DNA of 40,000 nt from Cryptomeria japonica (taxonomy: Eukaryota; Streptophyta; Pinopsida; Cupressales; Cupressaceae), in the NCBI RefSeq assembly GCF_030272615.1, contig NC_081414.1, positions 238,008,233 through 238,048,232 on the forward strand. The letters are read 5' to 3'. The notes under the pieces are model-generated. The model searched no databases and had not been told where the DNA came from. It worked only from the letters and a program-made list of their open reading frames with translations. Of this stretch, positions 1-9,120 are shown piece after piece. A program made the position numbers and the translations under genes. Numbering within the stretch: the first letter of the stretch is position 1; each line of letters begins with the position of its first letter.

Positions 1-2
1 CA

Positions 3-518
3 ATAAAGAAGTGCACAAAACACATTAACACACTTTTACCGGCACTAAATAAAACAATTTTGGAGTACAAGGAACTGTACAGGGACACATGCAAGCTACA
101 TCTGTTAACACAAGATATTGAAAAGAAAATAAGCAAAGTACAAAAGGAGATAGATGATATAACTGATAATATCATTGGTTCATCTGAACCTATATCAGTT
201 ATTGAGCAAGAGATAGCAAGATTTGAAATTTTTTTGGAGAAGCTAGAGAAATAAAAAGCAAGGATCAAGGCAAATGCCAGAGAGCTTAAGTTCAAACTCA
301 ATCCTAAATTAGACAACCTTATCTCTATGAGGAAAGAGACCTCTGAGGCATTAATTCAAGGGCAAAATTCATCGGAGGAGCATATGCATCATCTCACCGG
401 TACAATCCAAAGAACTGAGACAACCATGAAGGAAAACAATAGATTCATACAGAGTTTAAACTTGGTTTTGACCGACATATTTCAAATTGTAACCAACCGG
501 TTACAAACTTCAAGGTGA
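3..518 (+). pseudogene. 3'-terminal coiled-coil ORF of an LTR retrotransposon (partial, one internal stop)
   Basis: Frame 3 is open from the left edge of the window, interrupted by one TAA at 252-254, and then continues in the same frame to a TGA at 516-518, so two apparent small ORFs are one broken coding region. The translation (about 170 residues) is rich in E, K, Q, I and L with heptad-like spacing, for example KKISKVQKEIDDITDN and EIARFEIFLEKLEK, which suggests a long coiled coil. No reverse transcriptase, integrase or protease motif is visible. Its place just upstream of polypurine tracts and a TG..CA LTR makes it the last ORF of the element. In Sirevirus-type copia elements a coiled-coil, envelope-like ORF occupies this place; that equivalence is inference. 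The start lies outside the window. It could instead be the gag end of a non-autonomous element. Confidence 0.55.
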
Positions 519-565
519 AATTCTGCACTCATTTGACAATTTTTGACAACCTTTGTCATTGATGT

Positions 566-720
566 CAAAGGGGGAGTAGCGGACATAGAAAATGGCTAAT
601 CAGAGGAGATCATCCTCTCAGGGGGAGCACACATTTTTGGTAAATTTTTGGACCTCACTTTTTGGAACAATTTTTTGGATCTTTCTCATTAGTGTTGCCA
701 TCAATACTAAAGGGGGAGAT
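566..720 (+). promoter_or_regulatory. Cluster of polypurine tracts upstream of the 3' LTR
   Basis: Three G-rich tracts lie in a row: AAAGGGGGAGTAG near 567-579, CAGGGGGAGCAC at 619-630, and AAAGGGGGAGAT at 709-720. The last directly abuts the LTR start TGTTGG, so it is the functional plus-strand primer site. The surrounding text GTCATTGATGTCAAAGG also resembles the first bases inside the LTR (GTCATTGATGGCAACC near 759). Repeated PPTs before the 3' LTR are a described feature of Sireviruses among Ty1-copia elements. Confidence 0.6.
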
Positions 721-1516
721 TGTTGGCATTATACACTCTAATGCAAATTGAAGGTGTTGTCATTGATGGCAACCTTGAAACCTTGTGGCATTCATCTGGT
801 AAACCACTGGTAGACACCGGCACCGGCAGGCACCGACACCAGTAGACACTTCATCGACAGCGACAACAATGTATACCGACACCCCAGTCAACAAGAACAA
901 ATTTTTGTTTATTGTATTTAATTGTAAATATATTTTGTAAAGCCGACATGACATATTGTAATAGACTCATATATGTATGAGATCTTGTAAATCATTTTGA
1001 TATGGACATATGGATATGGTAGAAGTGATGAGCGAATATTAAGGTAGATTTTGTATAAGGTTATGGTTATAGTATGAGCTTAAACCGGTACTGAACTTGG
1101 CATAGCAGATGCTGAATTGTAGCAGTACATTATATTGGATTCTCATAATCCATTTTGTAAGTTAGTGAGACTTCCATTTTGTACATTGAGCAGTGAGCTC
1201 TAGGCAGTTGGCCTTCCTGCATGTGCAGGCACCACATTGTAAGTAATATCCATTCATTGGCCAGTGAGTGAATATTGTGGGTCACAAATCCCAACGAGGT
1301 TTTTCCCACACTGGGTTTCCTTGTTAAACATCTTGTGTTATGGTGGGTTTTCTATGCTATCTTTATTGTTCCTATTTACTGCATTAATTCTTATTTATTG
1401 GTACACTGTTTTGGATTGCAAAATACTTAATAAGGTCAAATATTATGTCAATAGGTTAGATACTGATTCACCCCCACCTCCTCTCAGTATCTTTGGAACT
1501 ATCATTAATCCTAACA
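721..1516 (+). mobile_element. 3' LTR of a Ty1-copia-like retrotransposon
   Basis: The segment starts TGTTGG right after the polypurine tract AAAGGGGGAGAT and ends CTAACA at 1516, giving a short imperfect terminal inverted repeat (TGTTGG / TGTTAG). Near the 3' end it has the common plant copia LTR text: a CCCAACGAGGTTTTTCCCAC box at about 1290-1310, followed by T-rich sequence and CACCCCCACCTCCTCTCAG at about 1470-1488. Length is 796 bp. The 5' LTR is not in the window, so neither LTR divergence nor a target duplication can be assessed; the five bases after the end are TGTGA. Several small open frames inside are chance. Confidence 0.8.
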
Positions 1517-1700
1517 TGTGATACTAGCATATCACATCATATTCATTGAGACTATCCATTTGTATAGTCAAGACCTAACTAAAGAATACCTTGGAGTCAA
1601 CTCATTTGATCATGCAATCTAGCATTTGAGGAGTCTTTATTCAAGAGAGAATAAGATACTTAGTATTTTATTTTGTGTTGGCAAGTGTCATAAAAAAAAC

Positions 1701-2656
1701 ATCAACATGACTCATGCATTATTTTCTTAGTGTGGAGGTGCAACAACACTCTAAAGGTATATCCATTTCTCAATCCAGGTGTGTAGATGGATTATTGAAG
1801 AGGTTTAGAATGATGTCATGCACTTCAATTGCTACTCTTGTAGCCCTCAGTGAGAAATTTACCAAGAAAGATGCAAGTTCCAAGGTAGATGCAACCTTAT
1901 ACAAAACTTTGGTTGGGAGCCTCATGTATTTCACTACTACTAGACCTGATATTATGTATGTTGTGAGCTTCATTTCTTGGTTTATGCAGGATCCACATGA
2001 GCCTCATTGGTGAGTTGCAAAATGGATACTAAGGTATGTGAGTGGTACACAAAGTTTTGGCATTCATTACTCTCCTAATGACAGGTTTGAGCTAGTTGGT
2101 TAAACATAGATTCAGATTGGGCTTGTTGAGTAGATGATAGAAAATCCACCTCTAGTTATGTTTTCTCATTCGGTTCTAGAGCTATTTCATAGAGTAGTAA
2201 GAAATAATCAATCGTGACTATCTCTTCCTTAGAAGCGGAATATATCGCAGCAGCAACAAGAAGTTGTCAATAGAGTAGCAATAAATAAGCAATTGTGACT
2301 CTCTCTTCCATAGAAGCGGAATACATTGTAGCAGCAACAAGAAGTTGTCAAGCCATTTAGATTCAAAGGATCTGGGAAGATCTTCATTTGGTTTAGGAAT
2401 ATCCAACTATAAGTTTTTTTGTGGTAACAGTAGTACCATTGCCATGACGAAGAATCCAGTATTTCATGCAAGAACCAAACACAGAGATGCACCACCATTT
2501 CATTTGTGATCTTATTCAAGAATGACTAGTGATATGCAGTTTTGTCCTACATCTGAGCAAGTTGCAGATATATTTTTTCAAGTTCTTCCTACAGTTAATT
2601 TTATTGAGTTAAAGGAATCAGTTGAGCCTCATCCCCATTGTTCATCCAGGGGAGAT
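1701..2656 (+). pseudogene. Ty1-copia pol remnant: end of reverse transcriptase plus RNase H
   Basis: The open part at 1714-2013 reads as the C-terminal copia RT segment, with HYFLSVEV, GISISQSRCVDGLLKRF, LYKTLVGSLMYFTTTRPDIM and ISWFMQDPHEPHW in the usual order. After a TGA at 2011-2013 the same protein continues as decayed RNase H: WILRYVSGTQSFGIHYSPN, an FELVG..DSDWA-like stretch near 2088-2125, DDRKSTSSYVFSFGSRAIS, EAEYIAAATRSCQ, and a copia C-terminal part near 2400-2520 resembling the usual TMTKNPVFHARTKHI.HHF segment. There are several stops and at least two frameshifts. Integrase, protease and gag are absent. Against the usual DLGLMHYFLGIEV, about 15 bp appear lost between ACATGACT and CATGCAT near 1706-1715. 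An 81-bp tandem duplication sits in the RNase H part. The element is long dead. Confidence 0.85.
2190..2351 (+). repeat. 81-bp in-frame tandem duplication inside copia RNase H
   Basis: Copy 1 is 2190-2270 and copy 2 is 2271-2351. Each is exactly 81 bp (27 codons) and they differ at 9 positions. The unit encodes the W/stop-SSKK block, the EAEYIAAAT RNase H motif and RSCQ, so the catalytic glutamate region is present twice. Both copies share the same two stop codons, TAG in place of the usual tryptophan and TAA in place of the usual glutamine after SSKK. Confidence 0.9.
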
Positions 2657-3119
2657 TGAAGACATTCATCTTCACAACGACACTTCAATTTTATTAATTT
2701 TCTTATGCATAAGAATAACTGCAGTCGTATCTGCAGCTCTAATCTATTTTTAGTTTTCTTTTCCGTGCATAACAAATCTTTCTATAAGCAGAATATAACT
2801 GGTTATTAGTTGTTTTATTTTTGTGCATTAGATGCAAGTCATTGCTCTTTATTTGGAAAAGTTTGTTAACCAAGTCTACTGCTTTTTTAAGTTTGTATGG
2901 GCAGTTAAGACTGAGCAGGTTTTTTCTTTATACGTACTATATTCCTTGATGATTTTGGTAATGAGAAATAATGCAATTTTTTAGTTTCTGATTTGTGAGT
3001 TTATTGTTTTTCAATCTCTACTGTATGTACAACACAGAGAAATTCAGTTAATTGAAATCTTTATTTTGTAATCAGTAATTTTGTGGAATTCATGGAATTC
3101 TTTTCTGCTCTAATCTTCA
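2657..3119 (+). mobile_element. Probable 3' LTR of the second copia element
   Basis: A polypurine tract CCAGGGGAGAT (2646-2656) is followed at once by TGAAGACATTC, and the segment ends at ATCTTCA (3119). TGAAGA at the start and TCTTCA at the end form a 6-bp terminal inverted repeat with TG..CA borders. Its position right after the RNase H remnant supports an LTR of 463 bp. No second LTR copy and no target duplication can be seen, so the right border is an inference from the inverted repeat only. Confidence 0.55.
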
Positions 3120-3178
3120 GCATTGTGTAAGTACTTTATTCCTTCAAATCCTTCAGAAAGGCCCTCCATATTTTGTTT

Positions 3179-3214
3179 CGAACCGTCATACACTTTCGAG
3201 CCATCATACACTTT
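3179..3214 (+). repeat. Two 18-bp tandem units
   Basis: CGAACCGTCATACACTTT (3179-3196) is followed directly by CGAGCCATCATACACTTT (3197-3214), two mismatches apart. It lies just left of duplicated segment copy A and has no recognised function. Confidence 0.7.
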
Positions 3215-4036
3215 CTTTTCTGCAAAGGGATTCTAATCATCCATGTTCGGAAGGCGCAAATACTTATTGGTGCAAAAGGACTTCAATTATTGGCTGATAT
3301 AAAAAACTGTAATTTTGGCTTCTCCCTTGCTTTCAAGCCATGCCAACAAAAGGTCTTAATTAGATTGCTTAGATGCAATCTCTTTTTCTTTGCAAGCTTG
3401 GTTTGCTAAATATCAAACAAAACCAAAGTCTGAATTTAAATTCTATGGCCTTATTCCTGTGATAAAGTAAAAAATTATCGGACTGTTTTACACTTCTACC
3501 AAATCTATAATGGTAAGAAATTATTAACACTTTCTCCGAATGGCTACAAAGACTTATTGGCAGTTTTTCCAAATGCAGCAAGTTAAAGCATTCAGTAATA
3601 TCCATGCCTACATCTATATTTTCCTCTTTCTACCATTTGTTCCTTTGAAAATTTGTTTTTCTATACACTGTAATACATGGTAACGTTGTATTTATTTATG
3701 CAAACAACAACTATTGGAAAACAAAACAATGTACAGTTACTCTTTAGCGGAAAGAACCTAGCAAGAAAAGCATCAAAATATAGGGATGGACCGATATACA
3801 AAGGCAGAAGATCAAGTTATAAATTGATAGAGCAATGATTCTACATAAAAAATAAATTAAAATGACCTAAAATGAACTAGAATTACTGGATGGCATCAAG
3901 TAGTACGTGGCTATTTTCTAGGTTGCTGTCAAATTTATATGTAAGTAGAGTTCAGTTGCATACATTTTAAAAGAAGAAAAACATCCTAAATAGATTAGGG
4001 TGTCATTAGTCTATTAATGTAAAAATTACTATTTAG

Positions 4037-4570
4037 CAAGGTTATCAGGAGACGGAGTATTTGGAGACTGGTAACTGGTACAATTAATTTTTCAAAATAG
4101 GAGAGATGTCAATTTTTTTAATAAATAATATTTAATAATTTTCAAAACATATCATGATAGAGAACTTTGAAAACAAGAACAGTGGTAAAGTTTAACATTA
4201 ACTTTAAAATTGAACAAAAATTGAAATTAAAATTGCTTATATTGCTGATATCATAGCCAGTCTAAATTGTTTAGTGAAAGTAAGGTAATATAGATGTTGA
4301 GCATACTCAATATTGTCGGCTAAATTGTAAAGGCAATTTCTTTTTAGACTATTATAATGATAAGAAATGGTCCTCTTCCCTACGACCTTGCTTTGTTGCA
4401 AGCTTATCTTATTTGTTTACTTTTTTTTTTTTTCCTTTTTACTACATTTTGCCCTAAGCTTTCTTAGGAGGAGACATCAATTTTTGATCTAGAAACGACA
4501 CCCAAAAGCAAAAGCACCTTATGGGTCAAGAAGTGATACTGGTATGGGTCTCCAGGGGTAGGTAACACAG
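4037..4570. mobile_element. 534-bp non-autonomous hAT-like element with 8-bp target duplication
   Basis: CTATTTAG occurs at 4029-4036 and again at 4571-4578, flanking the insert. The paralogous copy B has a single CTGTTTAG at 8520-8527 and no insert, so the empty site is visible in the same window. The insert starts CAAGGTTATC and ends GGTAACACAG, imperfect inverted ends (6 of 10 match), with GGAGAC motifs near both ends (4049, 4062 and, inverted, around 4549). An 8-bp target duplication and ends of CA.GGTTA type suit the hAT superfamily. It has no transposase and an AT-rich interior. It is old. Confidence 0.65.
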
Positions 4571-5170
4571 CTATTTAGACTCTAACTGGGCCTCATTTCT
4601 CTATAGTTTTGAACATAGAAGCTAATATACTAGCAGCAACAACAATTTGCAGAGATTTGTCATACCAGAGGCAAGTTTTTCATACATAAGGTGATTTTTT
4701 CAACTCATCGTGATATGTAGAAAGCCTAGTAATGAACCAAAATGTTTGATTCAATAGACATTTTGAATATGGTGTAGATCTGAAGCCCATCTTTTATTAG
4801 TTTTTAATGTGCAAGATTATATTATCAAAATAATTTTCACTAAAATCAGATTTATATTATGATATTAATATCAGGATTCAATTGTATAATTTTGAAGTGA
4901 AAGTTGTTGATTCATATTGCATTAGCACTGATTCACATGGAACCCATCTGTAATGAGAATTAACTGTCCATTTAACACTCATGACATCTAGGTGATGTAC
5001 ATATGAATGAAGCATAAGACTTCTTGAAAGGTCATCCATCCTAACTTAAAATTCCTTCTACATATCAGATTCATATTATAAGTTTTTTTTGAAACAGAAA
5101 TGAATCAAAATGAAATTTATTTGTACATTAATTAAATCATATTATTGTTGGAATATATGCTACAACATAA

Positions 5171-5380
5171 ACAAATAATTGAATGATTATATTGAACATG
5201 TATCAAAAATTAGGTGGAAACAGCTTTCATGAATCTTTAATTTTTTCTGTTGAACAGTTTCAGTATACACAAATAATTCAATGATTGTATCAAACATGTA
5301 TCAAAAAGGAGGTAGAGACATATCATAGTTTTCTTTCTTTAATCTTTAGTTATTTTGGGTTGAACAGCTTCATTTAGCTT
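5171..5380 (+). repeat. Two-copy tandem repeat, about 98 bp
   Basis: ACAAATAATTGAATGATTAT begins copy 1 at 5171, and ACAAATAATTCAATGATTGT begins copy 2 at 5269. Both contain AACATGTATCAAAAA early and TTGAACAG(C/T)TTCA late. The copies are diverged, and copy 2 is slightly longer in its T-rich middle. Confidence 0.7.
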
Positions 5381-5470
5381 TCAATGTGAGTAGCAGTTCT
5401 CTAAAGTTTCACTTGAGATTATTAAAAAAAATATTAAATTTTAATCTATTTGATAATAAGAAGAGTAGTA

Positions 5471-5660
5471 AATTCTTCTGTTATTATATTCACTGTTTAT
5501 CTCTGCTGTTCCAATTCTTAATTCTAATCAGATTCATATTATCAGGAATTCTTCTGTTATTATATTCAATGTTTTTCTCTATTATTCCAATTTTCAATTC
5601 TTATTAGATTCCTATTATCAATTCCAATTCTCAATTCTTATCAGATTCATATTATCAGAT
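5471..5660 (+). repeat. About 75-bp tandem repeat, 2.5 copies
   Basis: AATTCTTCTGTTATTATATT starts at 5471 and again at 5547. Each unit ends with CAGATTCATATTATCA or a near form, and a half unit (5621-5660) follows. The frame across the array stays open only because it is AT-rich and repetitive, so it is not called as a gene. Confidence 0.75.
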
Positions 5661-5945
5661 TTCTTTGAGTGAAGTTGAAAAATAAAAGAAGTTACTTCTT
5701 AGATTCCCAGCACATAAATGCTTATCACTTTAGGACACAACCACAATACAGTCCGATCTCCCCCCAAAAGTAAGCCTGTGATTTTTAAAATGCTGATTAG
5801 ATTTACACATTACACTAAGTCATTATCCATTAACAGTTATGAAGGCATCTTATAATCTTAAAATTTTCAAAACCAAAGAATGATAAACTTAAAACAATTC
5901 TTCCTTCTAGGCATTTGAAGAGCATTTTCAGTTTATAATTATATT

Positions 5946-6260
5946 TTATTTAATTTTATTATTTAATTATTCATATGTTCTATTTAGAAATGTATGTAGA
6001 AGTAAAATATTTTTTCTTAGATTTCAAGTGTACTGTGATTTATCATGTTTATGTAGAGTTACTTTACTAAAATTCAAACCTAGAACTTTATATTTGCTAC
6101 TGGAATACTTTACAAACAGAACTAGTTGCTGCTCTTTGATGATGTGCTTTATTTCCAACAATTACATATCTAGTAGATTAACATGCCGACAATTATATTT
6201 TATTAATTTTTTAAATATTATTTGCCCATTCACATGTATTAAAAAATGCACATCAAATTG
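5946..6260. other. AT-rich spacer without recognisable features
   Basis: No coding, LTR or RNA signal is seen. About 40 bp near 6010-6052 (TTTCTTAGATTTCAAG... to CATGTTTATG) recur in diverged form at 7334-7373 on the far side of the retroposon-like block, which may mean that block was inserted between them or that the flank was duplicated. Confidence 0.4.
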
Positions 6261-7278
6261 AATATGTTATATGCTTAGGTTGGTTTGGGCACATATTGTT
6301 TTTTTTGTCTTAGTTGTAGTGTGGCATTGAGATTGGTAATAATGGCTTCTCTAAGTTGGATGGTGTTTGTATATTTGCATTGTTTCTTTTCGGTCATTGG
6401 CACATTATGTGTTGAGGTGCGGGCATGATGGCAGCACGGCTGGTGTTTAGGAAATGAGAGGGGTTGTGCTTCTTCTTTATGAGTATACCTCATCATTGCT
6501 CGGTCATCACCCTTTGATTTCCGTTCTGGTTATTATGTTTGCTCACTTTTCTTGCGAGCTGCCTGTTTCATGATTTGGGGTGCTTATCATTCTTTTGATG
6601 TGAGATGGGGTTGTGCTTCTTCTTTATGATTATGTCTCATCATTGGTCGGTCATCACCCACTGATACCTTGCTTTTCTTTGCTCATTATGATTGCTCATT
6701 TCTCTTGTGAGCTGCCTGTTTCATGATTTGGGGGGCTAATCATTCTTTCGATGTCTCTCCATGTTTCGGGCTTGGTTGTTAACGTTTCCTTTATTTATAT
6801 CTGTGGATGACCATTGTTCTTCTTGTATCCATTATTTCTTTGATACTAGTATTCAATGAGAGAAAATGCTCTGTTTTCTTTGGAGAGGAGTTGTTAAAAT
6901 TGGTGGTTGGTGGATGTTCTTGAAGAATTGGAAAATGCAGATAGATTGGTGTTTAAGATGGGCTTTCATCTTTCTGCTATTTTTTTGGTTGTTCCTGTGG
7001 ATTACCCTATGACTGGGTCTTATTATGCTTCCTCCGGTTATCATAGGTTCTCTTCTGGTTGTGGTTTTCATTCTAATCAGAGGATTGGAGACTTGTTTAA
7101 GGCAACTTCCTTTATATCTAATGCGATTGGTTATGTAATTGGGAAGGATTTCTGGGGCCTATGGGCCTTTTGTAATGGGTAGATAAGCTTATGTTTTCTT
7201 GAGCAATACTGAAGGGTTTTCTTACTGATTCTTTCCCTTCAGTGCTCTTTGAACCAAACAAATGTTAAAAAAAAAAAA
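6261..7278 (+). mobile_element. Retroposon-like block ending in an oligo-A tail (possible LINE 3' region)
   Basis: This block is T/G-rich on the plus strand, unlike its AT-rich surroundings. It contains a 146-bp tandem duplication and ends AATGTT followed by twelve A residues at 7267-7278, as expected for a non-LTR retroposon 3' end. A 91-codon frame at 6907-7182 has no recognised domain. No reverse transcriptase motif and no clear target duplication could be found, so the LINE label rests on the tail, the composition and the abrupt edges. It could alternatively be a retroposed transcript. Confidence 0.4.
6455..6753 (+). repeat. Tandem duplication of about 150 bp
   Basis: Copy 1 (6455-6600) and copy 2 (6601-6753) both run from a TGAGA(G/T)GGGGTTGTGCTTC-type start through CTCATCATTG.TCGGTCATCA and GAGCTGCCTGTTTCATGATT to CATTCTTT(T/C)GATG. 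They share most positions and differ by small indels. It lies inside the oligo-A-ended block. Confidence 0.85.
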
Positions 7279-7781
7279 TATTAATATATTTCAGTGATCT
7301 CATCCACTTTTATCAATTTTTTTTTTTTTATATTTCTTAAGATTTAAATATACTGAAATTTACCATGTTTATGAAGAAATTAGAAATAGACAATAATTAC
7401 ACAAATACAAATATTTTTTTACTGATTCAACTTCTTGATCATGTGATCAGAGATAATAGTTCATTACAAATTAAATTAATAAATAGAGGTCCTGACAAAT
7501 CTATATATAAAATAAGTCTCATGCATGAATTATCTACTTCATACAAATTATATTTTTATTTTTAGTTCGTGAAGACTCCACTTTTTCCCATGCGAAGTGG
7601 GAGAAATAAATCCTCGCATAAATGACAGGAATTCTTTATAGAAGTTCATGAAACCGAATCCATTCAGCCTCCATGATATAACTTCAATACATTAAAGGAC
7701 TTCAATTTTAATATCACGCAATATCTCGGCTGGCCGTGGGGTCAAGGGAAGGCGATCGATTCAATGGATAGCCGGATTCGT
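7279..7781. other. Spacer with one 18-bp direct repeat
   Basis: CATTAAAGGACTTCAATT occurs near 7691 and again near 7782, flanking about 75 bp that is more GC-rich than its surroundings (TCGGCTGGCCGTGGGG, GGCGATCGATTC). The second occurrence begins duplicated copy B. The rest is AT-rich and no gene is supported. A minus-strand frame reading MEAEWIRFHELL with a stop after it, near 7640-7672, was considered too short to call. Confidence 0.4.
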
Positions 7782-9003
7782 GCATTAAAGGACTTCAATT
7801 ATTAGCTGATATTAAAGCTGTACTTCTGGTTTGTCCCTTTATTTCAAGGCATATCAGAAAGGTCTTAATTTGATTGCACGGATAACCTGGACCAAATCTC
7901 TTTTCCTTTGCAATGTTTGTGTGCTGAATATCAATCAAAACCAAAGTCTGAGTGTAAATTTGATGCCCTTATTCAGGTGATATGGAGTTAAAAAAATCAG
8001 AGAATGTGATACACTTCAACCAAATGTATAAAGCTAAGAAATACTATCAGGTCCAATGGCTAAAAAGACTTATTAGCACTTTCTCCAAATGCAGTTAGTA
8101 ATATCCATGCATACATCTATGTTTTCTTGTCTTTCTACCATTTGTCCCTTTGAAAATTTGCTTTGCAATGCACTGGAACACATGGTAACACTATATTTAT
8201 GTACAATTACTCACTAGCAGAAACAACCTGGCAATAAAAGTATCCAAACTATAGATTGGTAGAGCGTTGATGCACTGATTTACAGTGGCAGAAAATCAAG
8301 ATATAGATTGATAGAGCGTTGATTCTACAGAAAAAGTTGAAATGACCTAAATTGAACTAAAATTGCTGAATAGCATCAAGCAGTACGTGGCTATTTTCTA
8401 GACTTCTATCAAGCAGTACGTGGATGTGAGGTTCATACAAAGTTGAACTGCATACTTTTTAGAAAGAAAAAAATTCCTAAATAGATTCATGTATCATTAG
8501 TTTTTCAAGGAAAAAACTACTGTTTAGACTCTCGCTGGGCCTCATTTTTTTATAGTTCTGAACATATCTAAGATACTAGCAACAACAGCAAGCTTCCAGA
8601 GATTTTTCTCATACCTGAGGTAAGTTTTTCAATTCATGGTGATATGTTGAAACCATAACAGATGACATATTCATCAAGATTATATCATTGACCAGATTCT
8701 ATTAGGACACAACCACAATGTTATTTCAAGGCTGATAGCCAGTATTTTATAAAGGCTGATAGCCAGTATTTCACAAAGTCTACCTTGATATGCGAAAAGC
8801 CACAAGATGAATACAACATAAACAAAAGAACATCCTCAAAAAGTAAAACCTATGAACCTTTTAAATGCTGATTAGATTTACGCAAAGCCATTATGCCTTA
8901 ACAGTTACGAAGACATCTTATAATCTAAAATTTTTCAAAACCAAAGAATAATAAACTTGTAACAACACTTACCTCCAGCTACATGAGGACCATTTTCAAG
9001 AAT
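7782..9003 (+). repeat. Diverged direct duplication, copy B (compact)
   Basis: This is the shorter partner of 3250-5945 and lacks the hAT-like insertion and the tandem repeats, so it approximates the ancestral arrangement. It ends at the splice-donor-like border of the minus-strand exon candidate (8970-9100) and may represent intron sequence of that gene on the minus strand. A short internal repeat, AAGGCTGATAGCCAGTATTT, occurs twice near 8728-8775. Confidence 0.7.
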
Positions 9004-9100
9004 AGTTATATTGATTGTATTCAATGGAGATGCAACCAAAGATGAACCTTGTCCTCTAATCATTGTAGCGGATGTTTGCGCTCGGAGAGATGATAACAAG
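8973..9100 (-). pseudogene. Unidentified exon candidate bounded by a GT-AG-type donor
   Basis: On the minus strand an open stretch reads SSLRAQTSATMIRGQG and then SSLVASPLNTINITILENG, followed by PHVAGG, with the donor-like sequence GAG|GTAAGTG immediately after (complement of ACTTACCTC at about 8968-8976). Codon use and composition are less AT-rich than the flanks. The ATG near 9062 could be a start, but the open frame runs upstream of it. I do not recognise the family. Upstream on the same strand lie the related peptide blocks of the inverted repeat. It may be a fragment of a decayed host gene or of a captured transcript; the intact gene is not here. Confidence 0.35.
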
Positions 9101-9120
9101 TATAGATAACGAATGTTACT

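Larger units (their letters stand above)
3250..5945 (+). repeat. Diverged direct duplication, copy A (with insertions)
   Basis: Four blocks here match copy B at 7782-9003 in the same order and orientation: 3270-3710 with 7782-8200 (GGACTTCAATTATT, CAAAACCAAAGTCTGA, TTTCTACCATTTGT), 3835-4036 with 8320-8527 (AGTACGTGGCTATTTTCTAG), 4571-4735 with 8520-8665 (GGGCCTCATTT, AGATACTAGC-like), and 5730-5945 with 8700-9003 (AGGACACAACCACAAT, AAATGCTGATTAGATTTAC, CAAAACCAAAGAAT). Copy A is longer because of a hAT-like insertion (4037-4570) and extra AT-rich sequence with tandem repeats (about 4740-5730). No coding potential is visible. The matching exon candidate bordering copy B is degenerate in copy A: the splice-donor complement is lost near 5905. 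Confidence 0.75.

Noticed and set aside
1264-1521. 85-codon frame with a hydrophobic segment
   Set aside because: It lies wholly within the 3' LTR at 721-1516 and reflects its T-rich end.
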